A stretch of DNA of 64,000 nucleotides from Tetraselmis striata (GCA_006384855.1 VCJN01001923.1:38706-102705), one strand, 5' to 3'. Counted from the first letter of the stretch, positions 1 to 11,697 are shown. Made by a program: numbers and translations. Notes: generated from the sequence alone by a model not told the origin.

Positions 1-429
1 GTCGATGAGCATGCGGTAGTGCTCACGAGATCTCTCTCCTTCAATAGAGAGAAGCAGCTCCTCAGCAGATTTGATGTCGCGAGAAGCCTCCTTGATAGCG
101 TCCTCTAATTGAGGAACGCGCCTATCGAACGGGGACGGACCCTCCGAAGGGACAGCCTCGTGATCGTTGTTCCCAACACCGATGCATGGGGGTACAAGTA
201 AATAAGACAATGGCTGGAAGTAGCAGCAAGCGGTGGAAGAGGGACATGGTGCTCAGGTTCGTGACAGATCAGTAGTAGAACAGACGTAAAACAGAGCGCC
301 GGTAAGCACGACGAGAGAATGAGCAATCATTCTGACAGCCGCCGCATTATATGCAGCGGGCTACGGCACGGAAAACCGGCATTTTCAAATGCCGGTCTCC
401 AGCTGTATACTTCGCAAGCTGCGTACAGC
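1..429. other. No gene seen at left edge
   Basis: Short unrelated reading frames only. I see no conserved motif, RNA gene or clear repeat until the repeat copy that starts near 430. Confidence 0.5.
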
Positions 430-770
430 TACATCCACGGCAATTGAAAACGCTCAGTCACGGAAAGCCCTACTGGGGAGGCGACGCTCCGTTTATACAG
501 AGTCGCTATAGTTGATGAAGCAATAAATTGCATTCTACATGACAAATTAGAATATTAGATAAGGCTGGTGACGGAATTTCCAACACTGTTGGGTTGTAGT
601 TACATGAGCTACCTGCAGAGGGCGATCAAAAAAACAGTGTTGGGTCACCGTCTGAAACACTGCCAGCAAAATATGACCTGTCACCGACCACGAAAGTTCC
701 GCCCTACCCGTTTGGGCGTCGGCCCATTCGAGTAAAATACGAGTTGGGGCAAGCCCCATCTCGCGTGGAG
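430..770 (+). repeat. Dispersed repeat R1 (inner part) with a short LINE-tail insertion
   Basis: This stretch matches the inner part of repeat family R1, which also occurs at 14076-14547, 21428-21591, 41546-42300 and 54131-54254. Shared landmarks are the run around AAGCCCTACTGGGGAGGCG, the run GACGGAATTTCCAACACTG and the run GTCACCGTCTGAAACACTG. Between ACACTGTTG (near 583) and ACAGTGTTG (near 640) sits about 45 bp resembling the reverse-complemented end of the local LINE tail (TTACATGAGCTA). The copy at 14.2 kb lacks this insert. I infer a tiny 5'-truncated LINE insertion. Confidence 0.6.
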
Positions 771-1121
771 CAAATTATTTCAGAAGTGCGATTCATACTG
801 GTAGCGACTACGTAACATCGCGACTACGCGCAAAAAAAAGTGCAATGTGAGGGAGGGTCTGACGCCATAACTGGAAAATTTCCCATTCCCCAGTAAAATC
901 CACGGCGCCGTGAAGGCGGGAGAGGCCTCGGCCGGTTCGCCCAAAATAAAGGCCGTAAGTCCTTGGTGCTGACGTAATAACCTGACTACTACTGATAAAA
1001 TCCCTAAACTCCGGAACTAACAACCCAAAAATATGACAGAGTTACCCCAATCCCGGGCACTCCGGCATATGTTCGACAGTTTCGGATTCACTTCCGCCAT
1101 GTAGTCAATAATATGCAGGGC

Positions 1122-1145
1122 ATTATTATTATTATTATTATTATT
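1122..1145. repeat. (ATT)n microsatellite
   Basis: About eight tandem ATT units, directly upstream of a LINE 3'-tail copy. Confidence 0.9.
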
Positions 1146-1152
1146 GTTCAAG

Positions 1153-1235
1153 GTCGCTGTAGAGGACCTTTCTGATTGCCCTTTTTTTTGGTGATTTCCG
1201 ATATCGCCTTGTGCTGCTACCCGTAGCTCATGTAA
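1153..1235 (+). repeat. LINE 3'-tail copy (family R2)
   Basis: About 83 bp beginning GTCGCTGTAGAGGACC and ending GCTCATGTAA. The same tail is at 48710-48792 and 61511-61582 on the plus strand, and at 2927-3010 on the minus strand. At 61.5 kb it follows a retroelement ORF, and at 48.7 kb it is bounded by a 15-bp duplication, so it is read as the 3' end of a non-LTR retrotransposon. No clean target duplication is visible at this copy. Confidence 0.7.
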
Positions 1236-1239
1236 CCTA

Positions 1240-2220
1240 CCTTTCCATGTTTTGCAATTTTCCGTAATATTGTTGATAAATTACGCACCCGAGTAGGTCC
1301 CACTGCCCGCCGATTGTCCCGGCAGAATCATGCCATGCCATGCCATGCCTGAGCGGTTCCTTGAACAATTATTTAAGGATTACAATTTTGACTTAACTGT
1401 CTAGCAGAACAGGGTGAAACCCGGCTCTTGCAAAACATGTGCAATTACAAACAGCACCTTCCTAACTTAGCCACTCTTGGACAGTTGCAAAACATGGTGC
1501 GACCGTCACCATTCGCGCGTCAACCGCAATTTGGGAATTCGCTCCCGGCGCCGCCACGCAGTGCACGCATCCCGGCGCGCGACTGCAACAGCGGACGGTA
1601 GGGCCGGTCGTCGGTGCACCCCCCCTACTGCCGCCACCGGCCGATGCGCGAAGCGCGCGCTTACATATATACGCGAATTGACGTATATACCCCCGAGCTC
1701 ACGTAGTCGCTATATATTTTTCGCCGCGGGCGCGCAGCATCGGCGATATGAGATAGAAGGCGCACCGTTGGGATCACGGTGCCGTATCGGCAGTGCGGCT
1801 TGTAGTCGCGCCCCATCGCCGATCCGCCCCATCGCTCGTATGTGCGGCGGTTTCTAAGGGCTTGCGTGTTGGCTCAGCCTACATGATTGTCGCCATGTTG
1901 TCACCTGCCACGGCGGCGCGATGGTTGGGATCGTCGCCCCGCCATATGATGGCATGATGCGATGATTGAGCGTCGCTTAGGGGCCGGGGGCGGGCGCCGT
2001 CTGGCCGCCGGCCGTCTACACCCTGTTAGGCAATTTGCCATACCCCGATTTGCACCATGTTTGGCGACTACTGTACACCCTTGCCTGTTTTGCAATCTGC
2101 CGCTACTCGGTATTGCATCCTGTTTTGCAAAAGCCCTCGGTTTGACCCTATTCTGGAAACTAAGTCAAACTGTACCCTGTTTTGCAATTTTCCCTTATTT
2201 GTAAATAAATAGTAGTCGCC
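1240..2220. other. Non-coding stretch with repeated TTGCAAAACA motifs in opposite orientations
   Basis: TTGCAAAACATG occurs near 1430 and 1485. Its reverse complement (GTTTTGCAA) recurs near 2085, 2120 and 2185, so motif groups face each other across about 500 bp. This is the usual look of subterminal inverted repeats in a non-autonomous DNA transposon, but I could not fix its ends or a target duplication. No convincing coding sequence is seen inside, only frames without recognisable domains. Confidence 0.35.
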
Positions 2221-2540
2221 ATGTGCAGCCCGGCCAGAACCCCCGCCGCCGGCCCGCGGGCATCCGTACCGTACCCGGGTACTGTGGCAACGAGTTTGAC
2301 GCATCATGCCATACATATGCAGCTATGCGGGACAGCGATCAGATCATCAATGTAAATAACAAAACAATTTTTAAAATAAATAATTGCGCGATTACGCGAA
2401 GCCTTGTACGGTTGGACCGCACACGCCTGCTAGGTAGGTATATTACGGTTTCAAGTTGAGTATGTCTTGCCAAAATGTCGCGCAGGCTGTTTTATACGGT
2501 CCAGAGCGAAATTGGCAGAGAGTCCATCGTCATGCATACT

Positions 2541-2832
2541 ACTGGTGTGAATTACAAAAAGGCCAGCAAACAATCCACCGCTAAAGGCAGTACTAATAAT
2601 TACTTGAGCTATACCAATAAAAGATGAATAAAGATGAAGTTTGTAGTGCGCTTTTGTGAAAGCCCTTATGTAATTAATTTATATAATAAAAGATGAATAA
2701 CATAGTCGCTACTTCTGGCGGTACCGTTACCAGTGGAAAAGCGAGCACGCGTGGCCCGGACTCGCGCGAATCACTCATCCATCCCGTGGCGGGATGCGGG
2801 CCGCTTTTAGCCGGCTTGCTGTGCTGATCTTT
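2541..2832. repeat. Dispersed hairpin repeat R3, two opposed pieces
   Basis: The left piece starts ACTGGTGTGAATTACAAAAA. The right piece (about 2762-2832) is the inverted 3' half, with a GGCTAAAAGC hairpin and a second hairpin of CATCCCG with CGGGATG arms. Other copies are at 42288-42450, 51156-51400 (tandem), 51608-51760 and 52378-52510. No coding capacity is seen. Confidence 0.6.
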
Positions 2833-2926
2833 GGCTTTTAGGGATGCGGCTAGCGAGAGGATGGCGATGATGCGAACTTGTACCCGTACGGTATTTAGCG
2901 TGTGTAGGTATTCGCCATATGTTATT

Positions 2927-3010
2927 TTACATGAGCTAAGGCAGAAGGCGATGTCAGGAAATCACCAAAAAAGGACAATCAGAAAGGTCCTCTACAGCGG
3001 CTGTGTATAT
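2927..3010 (-). repeat. LINE 3'-tail copy (family R2), inverted and diverged
   Basis: Reverse complement of the R2 tail: it begins TTACATGAGCTAAGGC and ends at AGGTCCTCTACAGCG. It is more diverged than the 48.7 and 61.5 kb copies. Confidence 0.6.
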
Positions 3011-3384
3011 ATAGTAGGTTGTGATGCTGATGATGATGGACACACGCATAAACAGCAAGAATATTGCGTACGAAGTAAAGAACAATCGTACTCGCTGTAG
3101 GATCATGTGATCATCACACCGGGTATAATAAATAAATGAAAGACCACGTACCCAGGTACCGGTACCGTAATCGCTGTATCACATGCTACCTACCGGTACC
3201 TGTACCCAGATAAATTCCGTGATCGTACGGTGTAAAGCCCATGTCCGAAAACCCGCTAGATCGAGGATTCAATCCGTAAGATGTCACATACAGCGACCTG
3301 TATTCGACCCGAGAAGGTCCTAGATTAGCGCAAACCTAGGACAGAATGAGAGAAAATCTACGGCGTCGTAGATTAGCCGGGGGA

Positions 3385-3895
3385 GCCTCTCGAGATCGGG
3401 ATACGATGCAAGTTGCGAGACCCGCCTCGCGGGCCGCGCACGGTGTTCAAGTTGTCTCGTACGTTGCTCGTTTTTTTTTCCCGCCCCCGGGACAGGACTG
3501 GCACCAGTGAAACCCTTGCAGCGTCTCTACGACGGCCGTTTAGGCAGCAATCCGTTGCTCGTATTACCGCCTGCAGTCAAAGATAAAGGGATACATACCA
3601 GTATACCAGAGAGCCGTAAGAAGATAGGGGGCAAAGGAAGGGTCCGAGACAATTCTGCCCACATTATTCTGCCCCCCCCCCCCCGCCCCCCCCCCCTTCG
3701 CCCCTTCGGATTATTCTAGCCGGTAGGCGAAGGGGGCGCAGAATAATTTGGAGCCCCGAGCTGTGGTGACGGCTCTCCGATACTGGTATTTATCGCTTTG
3801 TAAATAATACGAGCAACGTACGAGACAACTTGAACACCGTTCGCGGTCCGCGAGGCGGGTCTCGCAATTTCCATCGTATCCCGATCTCGAGAGGC
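3385..3895. mobile_element. Foldback/MITE element with ~87-bp inverted ends
   Basis: The left arm 3385-3471 (starting GCCTCTCGAGATCGGGATAC) and the right arm 3809-3895 are near-perfect reverse complements. Both contain the stretch of GCAACGTACGAGACAACTTG in inverted order. The roughly 337-bp interior holds a fragment of repeat R1 from 3480 to about 3553 and a long C tract near 3670. There is no transposase. Superfamily is unknown because no clear target duplication was seen. Confidence 0.75.
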
Positions 3896-3997
3896 CCAGA
3901 GCAAGAACATCAAGCACGCGTTCCTGAAAGCATCCGACTTCAATACATGCATAACCCATTTTGTAGATCAGCTAAGTCGGGCGCGCCCTAAGACCAC

Positions 3998-4697
3998 ACT
4001 CGGCATATATAGATTCCAAAACGCGATATCCAAAAGGCGGCTGCCTGATTAGGATACCAAAGCGGTACGTTTTGGAGATTGGAGCCCTCATACCCCGACT
4101 TGGCATAACCTTCATAATCCAAAATGGCCGAAATCGGGCCCGATTATGGAGGTGGCGCCGCTCTCCAAAACGAAATCCCCAAAGGCGCGTGCGGTGTGCC
4201 CGCGCCTTGTGGGCTTCTGGCCCCGTCCCGCCGAGGCCCATCGGCACACATCCGCACCCACCCGCGCCGGCCCGTGCCGGATCCCGCCACTCGTGCTCGA
4301 CCTAGGGCCATGTAGACTGCCTCACGGGCAGTCAACGTACGGCTTGGACGGACTGCGACCGTGCGTGAGTGGTAGGGCAGTGCCGCCTTGGGGACCGTGG
4401 CGACTGCCACCGCGCCCGCCTGGAATAACGAGTTGCACCTACCTATCGCCTTCACCCACGCACAGCACGGCGCCTTATCCGCGACGAGTGCACGACCAAC
4501 GTGCCGCTGCCACGGCAACAGTCCAGCCCGCAGCGGGATACTAGCGAGCGAGTAGGGGTGCTACGCTGGTTTGCTACGCTATGAATGCTGTCGCGGCAAT
4601 GCGGCGGCCCGGGCCGTGGCCCGGATGTTGCGGCATTGCGGCGGCCGGGGCCGCGCCCCTGCATTTTGGAGAGTAAATTTTGGAATCTATGCCGAGT
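3998..4697. mobile_element. MITE-like element with short terminal inverted repeats
   Basis: The left end ACTCGGCATA, then TAGATTCCAAAA, is matched by the inverted right end TTTTGGAATCTATGCCGAGT, differing by a TA insertion. The interior is GC-rich and has no conserved domain. Reading frames within it look like by-products of GC content. No convincing target duplication flanks it. Confidence 0.6.
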
Positions 4698-4949
4698 CAG
4701 CTACAAGTGCTGCTCAGTGGTACGGGAACTAGGCACCTGTCGTTGCGCTCTTTCAGGGTGCAGCACGAGTAGACATAAAAGCAGCCATAACAGTTGAGTC
4801 TGCCATCTTCTAGTTTTCGCTGCGTTACACGCAGCGATGTTAAAACTGTCTCGTAACCTGTTGCGAGCAAGGTCACCCGAGGTTGTTCAAGACCACACCC
4901 GGCTCACCACCCGTGTGTGATATTCTCATCCGTACGTCCGTGTGTTACC

Positions 4950-5872
4950 ATGCCATATGGAGAAGAACCCGTCGTTGAGCCGACGCTCGAATCGCTACAC
5001 GCAGACATGAAGGCCCAGTCTACACTGTTGCGCGAGCTCGCAACTGCGTTGGCCCAATTGACGGCTCGTGACCGCGTTGCTGATGGAGATGGGGCACATG
5101 GCTCCGGTTCCGGGCAGCGCATCGCGAGACAGCCGACAGGCAGCGGGGGAGCCGCAGAGCGCCCCGACTTGCTAGAGCTAGGCAGCCCCGAGCAGCCGTG
5201 TCGGAGCAAAATCCGTGAGTGGTGAGGATGACTACCTCGCGATGCCACAGCTATTGCAGCGAGCAGAGTCTGGTTACGAGGTCGTTCGACCGTTTAGCCG
5301 AGTGCATGGACTCTTCCCCCTGAGCACCGACCTAACGAACGAGTACCTCAAGCAGGATGACCGGCGTCTGCCGGCCCATGAGGAGTATCTATGGATGCCG
5401 TGTTTCGGCGCCCACATGGCCGCACTTTTCGTAGCTCTCGACGAGCTGCTACCCTACGTCCTTGGTGCAAGTCAGGACTTCGTTCACCCCCTACCTCGCG
5501 AGAAGCTATCTATTTGAAACAACCACGCATGTACACCTTTCCTTTCGCCGAAGCCATCGCCAAGGCGTTTCGTTTTTGTTTGGCATTCCTACGGAGGCTT
5601 AATGAGGTCAAGCGTGTGCACGGTGACCAAGGTGTTCTGGACGTGCTGTGAGCCCAGCACTCAGCAGAGCTCAGCCTGCTTCTGAGCATATGGGTTCCAC
5701 GATTTTTGGGGACCTCATGAGGGACTACGAGCCTCGCGTCTTCGAGGCGACCGCGGCCAGCCGCGCAAAAGCAATTGCTACTGCTCGGGTAGTGGCAGCG
5801 GCTACAGGACGCGGGCGTGGACGAGGACGTGGTGGTGGACGCGGGCGTGGCCGCGACGGTGAGCACGAGTGA
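4950..5872 (+). pseudogene. Gag-like protein of a tyrosine-recombinase element (broken)
   Basis: The reading starts at the ATG at 4950 (MPYGEEPVVEP) with a likely coiled-coil segment (LHADMKAQSTLLRELATALA). It hits a stop near 5223 and continues in another frame as GEDDYLAMPQLLQRAESGYE. A further frame change leads to a tail ending in an arginine-glycine-rich stretch near 5805-5870. This order (coiled coil, globular region, RG-rich basic tail) is typical of gag proteins of DIRS-group retrotransposons. A recombinase follows at 6.4 kb in the same orientation, but no reverse transcriptase lies between. At least two frame breaks make it non-functional as it stands. Gag assignment is inference from layout, not a recognised domain. 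Confidence 0.5.
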
Positions 5873-6383
5873 CGGTGTGGGGCGCCTTTCGTCGGAGCTA
5901 TTGGAGCTTTGCGAGGCCACCTTTCGGTGGCCGCTGCAAAGCGCACTCTAGTAGCTCAACGGCGGGATGAGCGCCATGTGTAAGGACCTGACCCCCCACC
6001 TTACAGACTTCATTTAGACCTTCCTCGGTGCGGCGCTTCTTACAGCTACAGCCGAGTGCGGCTCAACCATCCGCACACCTGCACATATGGCGGCTCCACC
6101 AACCGCCTCCCGTACCATCTCATCACTGCGTCCGTCGGTTGTCACACTGCGTGTTTCAACTGGTTCGCAACGACCAAGCTTCGCGCGTGTACGTTACGCG
6201 CGTGACATGCGCTACGAGCCCGAAGGGCGCGCGGGGCGGCCCTCTTACCTGAACCTAGCCCCGCAAACCCGTACTGGTGCTACCGCAAATCCGTCCAGCA
6301 ACTACCGGCCAACCGCTGGGAACCTAACCGCTGCTGCCGAGTACTTTGCAAACATTAGTCGCCCCTTGACACTCTGTCGGTAA

Positions 6384-7460
6384 AACGACGCACTTACGTA
6401 ATTGACGAGCCCGAAGCTGTCGCTCCCTGGGCTGCTTCACTGCGATCTCGACTGCATGATGCTTTCGGCTCAGACGAGTTAGGGCAGCGGACGCTCAACC
6501 TGCTCTCCAGCTCTCTCACCGCTCAGACACTCAAGAGTTACGCCGGCAGACTGTCTCAGTTCGCGGGGTTCTGCCACGATTCCGAGAACATCAGCCCGCG
6601 GGAGGCGACCACTGCTATTGTTGTCCGGTACGTTGCCTGGATTGGTGAGCGAGGGCACATTGGAGCTAAGTCGTTGCAGCCCTACATGTCTTCAATCAAC
6701 ACGTTCTTCGAGCTGCACAACCTCGACCCAGTCGCCAAGGACAGCCTTCACCTTACTTCAGCTATGCGTGGACTGATGCTGCGGCAGCCCCGTCTGGAAG
6801 CCACCCCTTTGCGAGTCCCTCTGTATGCTGATGTAGCTTACACCTTCGTCGAGCGAGAGGGCCGAGTTAGTTGTGTCTGCTCCCACCACGAAGTACCAGT
6901 ACGATGTGTGAGCCCTCGTGGCCTCGGTTGTCAACTTCATGTTCTTTGCCAGGGGACTTACTGGCGTGTCTTGCCGAGTGCGGGATGTGCATGTCGACGA
7001 TTACAACATCACCTTGCAGGTGTACCGCGAGAAAGGTCGCGCTGGCCGACGGGGTCCCGACGACCTGCGCGTGCGTGCTTCTCCTACCGGTGTCAAAACA
7101 CCCCCGATCGAGTTGCACGTTGCTTGGCTGAGACAAACTTCTGGGCAGTCACCCCAAGCGAGCAGTCAAAAGCTTGGACCGCCGCTACAATGTCGGACTG
7201 GCAGTCTACATCCGTTCGTCTTGTCGGTGCTGCCCCTCCCGCCAGCACTTCCTGGACCTCACACAGCCTTCGCAAGGGAGCAGCGTCTACTACCGCTAAC
7301 GCCATCGGAGCTCCATTGTCCCACATTCGCTACCAAGGCGGCTGGGCCACTAACTCCGACATCGTTCTGGACTACATCGACCCCAACGTTCTTCACTTGA
7401 ATGCATGGTTCTTCTTTGGCCACATCGTGCCCCTCCATCCGCCACTTCCAAGTCCAACAT
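6384..7460 (+). pseudogene. Tyrosine recombinase of a DIRS/Crypton-like element (frameshifted)
   Basis: The N-terminal SAM-like part reads TAQTLKSYAGRLSQFAGFC and continues to about 6900. The reading then shifts frame (FMFFARGLTGVSCRVRDVHV) and shifts back near 7190. The C-terminal part carries HSLRKGAA, a GGW box and VLDYIDP. Together these supply the R, H-x-x-R, W and tyrosine nucleophile expected for a phage-integrase-type recombinase. Such enzymes insert circular element DNA by site-specific recombination. Two compensating frameshifts (near 6900 and 7150) break the ORF. It follows the gag-like relic, and the two probably belong to one internally deleted element. It is only distantly similar to the recombinase at 46.4 kb, so it belongs to another family. 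Confidence 0.8.
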
Positions 7461-7937
7461 GACTCCGCAGCGGTGGCCTTCCCGGTGTCTCCTTCATGAC
7501 ATGGCGCTACCCCTTCTCCGTCAATCCACCGCTCTCTCCGTTCGCTCATGACTGGCAAACCAAACTTCTCACTTTCCAGCCGGCCCTAAACACCGGGCGA
7601 AGTACTGCGTATGTACTAAAATCCCAGCGAGCCGGCGCGGCTACTAGTACTGGTAGCGTGATCATACCATCCAGTGAAACGGCGGACCGTCCGACGACCG
7701 GACAACCCACCTGTTGGCATGCGCCCACAGTGGCGTGAAGAGCAGGCCCTCCATGAGGACACCACCACAGCCAGCATGGATACATACAGATATCAGGAGC
7801 AACATAACGCCGGGGCCGGCACCTTTCTGGCCGCGCTACGAGGCGGCAGAGTGCATTAGACAGCGATCCGCACGGTCGTAACTGCAAAAAAAATCGCAGG
7901 CACCCAACTCCCACCAGCAACCCGCCGCCACATACGC
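7461..7937. other. Spacer between recombinase relic and ORF1-like relic
   Basis: No domain or repeat boundary could be identified. It may contain the right end of the 4.9-7.5 kb element. Confidence 0.4.
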
Positions 7938-10514
7938 GTGCTACAACGCCCATCCCACCTACTTCTCACCGGCCTCCCCGCCGGCACGGACGATGCCCCC
8001 CATGTGGCCCTACTGTTCGGCGATCTGGTGGCCCCGCACCAAGCTATGAACGAGGAGTCGCGCGGCCGGACTGTGACGAACCTGGCCCGCATCCTCAGCC
8101 CCGAAATCGGAGTTCAAATACTTCCAGCAGACGTCGGAGTAGTGATTCGCCGTCCCCCCAAACCCACCGCCGCCGACCCCGTTGCACCGGGTGGCATTAG
8201 GCTCCCCACCACCACCGGGTCCGTCTTCCTACGACTGGCCCGCAGAGAGACATCCGTGAGCGTTCTACATACCCAATGGACAGGAGAAGGCACAGCGTTC
8301 CTCGACCGACAGGGCCGCCGCTGCTCCACCCGCCTGCTCGGAGCGCCGCACCTCGACGACATCGAGCGGCCGGTACACCAGGTGTGGCTTCGGCCCCCCT
8401 CGTTCAGAGGCATCACGGAGGCCGACATATGGTTGCGCCTGGCGGAGGGCCTTCTCCCAGCGTATGACCAACCCCAGCCAAGTGAAGCGACGACAGACCA
8501 ACCGGCGGCGACACCAGCAGACGTCCTGGCACTCGCTGGAGTGAGAGCCTGGGTCGAGTACGAGGCCAACACATACGCAGACGACGCCGTCATCTGCCCC
8601 CCGACCCGCACACTACTGACCCTCCTGGAGGTCCGCGAGGTATGGAAAGCCCGCCGCTCAAATCAGCCGACTCGGTGCGCCTCAAACTCCTCGATCCTGA
8701 AGCGGCGCGCCTACCCCAGGATGTGTGCCGCGACGAAGTACTGGCGCTGCCGTTTGGCGACCAGTCGCATGGCCGAGTAGTGATCCAAGTCACAGTAGAA
8801 CACAGCGAGGACCGAGAGGACCAGCCAACCACCCCACTCCCATGAATATTGCCGCCGGCGCTATCCAAACAGTTCTTCCGATGCGCACTGACGGCCATAG
8901 CGATCTGCATCGGCCCCCTGGCCAACCTGGAGCTGCCGACGGTGGAGCGGCTGGCGGAGGCCATCGCAGCCACCATCAGCCAGCGCATCAACACACCTCC
9001 GGAGCTGCAACACGCGCAGTGGCCGACGGACACCATGACAGCCGCCGGCGTCGAGTTGTACCACCACCACACCGAGCCGACACTGCTGCGCGTGGGAGAC
9101 GACAACCTCTGTGTCATCTCCCTCGGCCAAGAAGACGAGGAGTTCGCGGACACCCTGCGCCTGGAAGTGGCCCTCACTTCCCATGTCGCACTACTGCGGG
9201 CGATACGCCTCCGCACCATCGTCATCTACCTCACTGAGTCCGAGTTCGACCCCTCGGCGCTGCTCATCCACCCCTTCAGCCAGACGATCCGGGAGGCGGG
9301 AGAACTGGGAGTCAATGTTGGTCACAACCATATCGTCCGACACGCAGCGATAGGCCGGCGAAAGAAGGCCCGGAAGACCGCCCCAGCGTCCCTCGCCCTG
9401 CGAGCCACCGGACGCCCAATCTACACCCTCACCATGCAGCTGACCGCCCACCACCTCATCATCATCGGTGGTACCCGCAACACCGACAGAACAGACCAGT
9501 GGCGCAAGACAGTGTCGACAGCGTGCGGGAAGATCAAGGCCGCGCCAGCCCCGGCACCAACCGAGAGGCGCCCTGCCGACACATCGCCAGCCCCACCACC
9601 AACATGCCCAGTCCAGCTGCCACTTCCAGCGACCCCAACAACCCAGATCGCAACCGAGGTCCGCGACCCCCCCCCCCCCCCCCCCGCAGGGTTCGAGCAC
9701 GTACCACCGAGGCGCGGAGCGGTCGCAGACGCAGTGGAAGCCATCGACCAGCGCAGAGGAGCAACATAGCGCGCCCCCGCCCGGAGCAGCCCACCCAGCC
9801 CCTGCACCTACAGCCACAGCCCCAGCGGCAACTGCCATGCCTGGAGCACAGACGGACGACGAGGAGGAACTGAAACTCAACTACGAGGAGAACGACGGCG
9901 CCATGGAGGTGGACACCACTCAGGGCGCGGCAGCAAAGACACCAGGCCTGGCAGACATATTCCTCGATTCCCCCCAGCGCTCAACAGTGCACCGCACATT
10001 CAGGGAGGGCACACCCAATGGCAGCACTGAGAGACTAGCAGAACTCCACCACCTCACCACAGCAGCCACAGAGCTGCTTGCACAGTCCTCTCCTGCCAGT
10101 CAACCAGCACTAGCCGCCAAACTGGCCAGCCTCGCAGCAGGGACACACCCGCTACACAACCCACAGCGCCTCTCCATCCAGCTGGAGCGCCACCCCAGCC
10201 AACCCACCCCAGCCAGCAAGGGCAAGGCAGCCACAACAGCCAAACATAAGAAGACGCAGCCCAGGGCCGCAGCCGCTCGGACGGCGCCACCCGCAACCGC
10301 AGCAGGAGCAAGCCGCGCCTCTCTGGCGCCCACGGCTCAGACAGCGAGTGGGAGACGGACGAGGAAGCAGCCCACCCGTCCAGCAGCTCACACCAGTAAG
10401 CTGCTGAGCGAGCCAATGCAGCACCACCCAACCCTGCTGCCTCAAGAACACCGCCCACCACTAGCCCTATGCCCGGTGCAGCTCACACACCAACACACAC
10501 CCTACACACAATGA
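7938..10514 (+). pseudogene. Long unknown retroelement-type ORF (ORF1/gag-like), broken
   Basis: Three consecutive frames read as one protein of roughly 850 residues. The first piece (7938 to about 8640) contains HVALLFGDLVAPHQAMNEES. A frame change leads to 8642-9769, interrupted by an in-frame TGA at 8843-8845, with LPTVERLAEAIAATISQRIN downstream. A second change at the C tract near 9670-9685 leads to a proline/alanine-rich, basic C-terminus ending at 10514. The C tract is an obvious site for slippage. I do not recognise a catalytic domain. Size, low-complexity tail and position among retroelements suggest an ORF1 or gag-like protein, but this is a guess. The translation stays free of stops for hundreds of codons, so the sequence is probably not very old. 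Confidence 0.45.
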
Positions 10515-10798
10515 ACACACAATCCGATTCCCACTACCGCCACAAACAACACACACCCAATTCCATGCTGGAGGTAGGGCATCGCAGCCCCCATCCACCA
10601 ATCATACTAGCCGGCTCAGCGGTGCATAAATACTGAGCACCACATAGCTATTCCGGTCAGCCCCCTTCCCCCATCATACCTTGGTAGCTGCAGGCGGGAC
10701 GCTTCGGCTGCCTAAGCTTGCCTGCTGAGCTCTGGATGGGATAGGCCTGACTTAGGTACGGACAACAGGAGGGCGCTGCTGTCCTAGCTTCAGCCCAA

Positions 10799-10970
10799 TG
10801 GAAGGAGGAGGGGCTTGGACGCACTGGAGGACGGTCGTTAGCTTGAGCTGTAATTACACCTAGTGTTCCCTACCATGGTCAGAGATAGCAGGTCCTAAGA
10901 ACAACTCAGTCTGGGCCAGAGGACGCAGCAGACTAGCACTTGTTATCAATTTCAATTTCAATTTCCTGAC
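10799..10970 (-). repeat. Element terminus, family E (copy 1)
   Basis: On the plus strand this starts ATGGAAGGAGGAGGGGC and includes CCTAAGAACAACTCAG. It ends in a GAAATTGAAATTG-type repeat when read on the minus strand. Similar segments lie at 28150-28235 and 30340-30512, and the start is repeated at 26808. In the 28-32 kb region the segment lies at the downstream side of CACTA-like coding pieces, so I read it as the 3' terminal region of that family. Confidence 0.5.
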
Positions 10971-10971
10971 A

Positions 10972-11628
10972 ATGCGCGCGATGGAGCTCCTGTTTGAGCA
11001 GGCGAAGGTGACCAGGTACGCCCACATCCCCCCATGGGCGTGTGACCAGCGCGAGTATGTGCAGTACAAGTTCCAGCAGTCAGTGCTAGAGGGGCCCGAG
11101 ATATACAGGGATAAGCTGCAGCTGCTAGGCGTGGAGCAGCTCATCCAGCACCCTGGCACGTGGGGCTTTTCTGAGCCCGCCCTGAGGCCAAGATGGGGTC
11201 AGCCAGGGCACATTAACTAGTACCCCGTCACTGCCAGGAGGTATCAGCACCCGGCGCTTACGAAGGCTGTGGCCGGCTTCGTGACATACGGGGATCACGC
11301 GGGGTGGCTGGAGAAGCAAGCTAAGGCTCGTGCTAAGTGGGAAGCGCAACAAGAGAGGAGGGCGTTGGAGGAGGACTACCTTGCCAAGCGCAATGAGCGT
11401 CTTCGGATGCTCGTTGTGCCAGGTGGGCGCGAGAGGCTGGCTGCCAAGGGCAATTATTCCCCCAGCCGCGATCCCATGTTCAATGGGCAGGATAAGGCAC
11501 CTGGCATTAAATATGTCATGGACCTGCCCGAGGTGCCGCCACCACCTAGGGGGGTGTATGATTATGATGCATGGGTGACAGATTTTCTGGGGCAGTTCAG
11601 GAAGCCGGGGAAAAGGCGGCGTCGCTGA
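10972..11628 (+). pseudogene. Unknown transposon-type protein with one in-frame TAG
   Basis: A continuous plus-strand reading of 218 codons starts at MRAMELLFEQAKVTRYAHIP and stops at 11626-11628. It is interrupted only by TAG at 11218-11220. The first half looks globular. The second half has a charged helical segment (EKQAKARAKWEAQQERRALE) and a very basic C-terminus (KPGKRRRR), as in nucleic-acid-binding proteins. I do not recognise the family. It converges on the minus-strand gene at 11.9-13.2 kb and abuts an element terminus at 10.8-10.97 kb, so both are probably genes of one transposon. It could alternatively be two exons with an unresolved intron around the TAG. Confidence 0.45.
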
Positions 11629-11697
11629 TAGTCACCAGCATGCATAGGCGGCGGCATTGCAAGAGGATGCCAGCATGTGTGTAAGTACATTTTCAAC

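Noticed and set aside
9421-9880. Long minus-strand glycine/tryptophan-rich frames
   Set aside because: Antisense to the proline/alanine-rich plus-strand ORF and without domain content.
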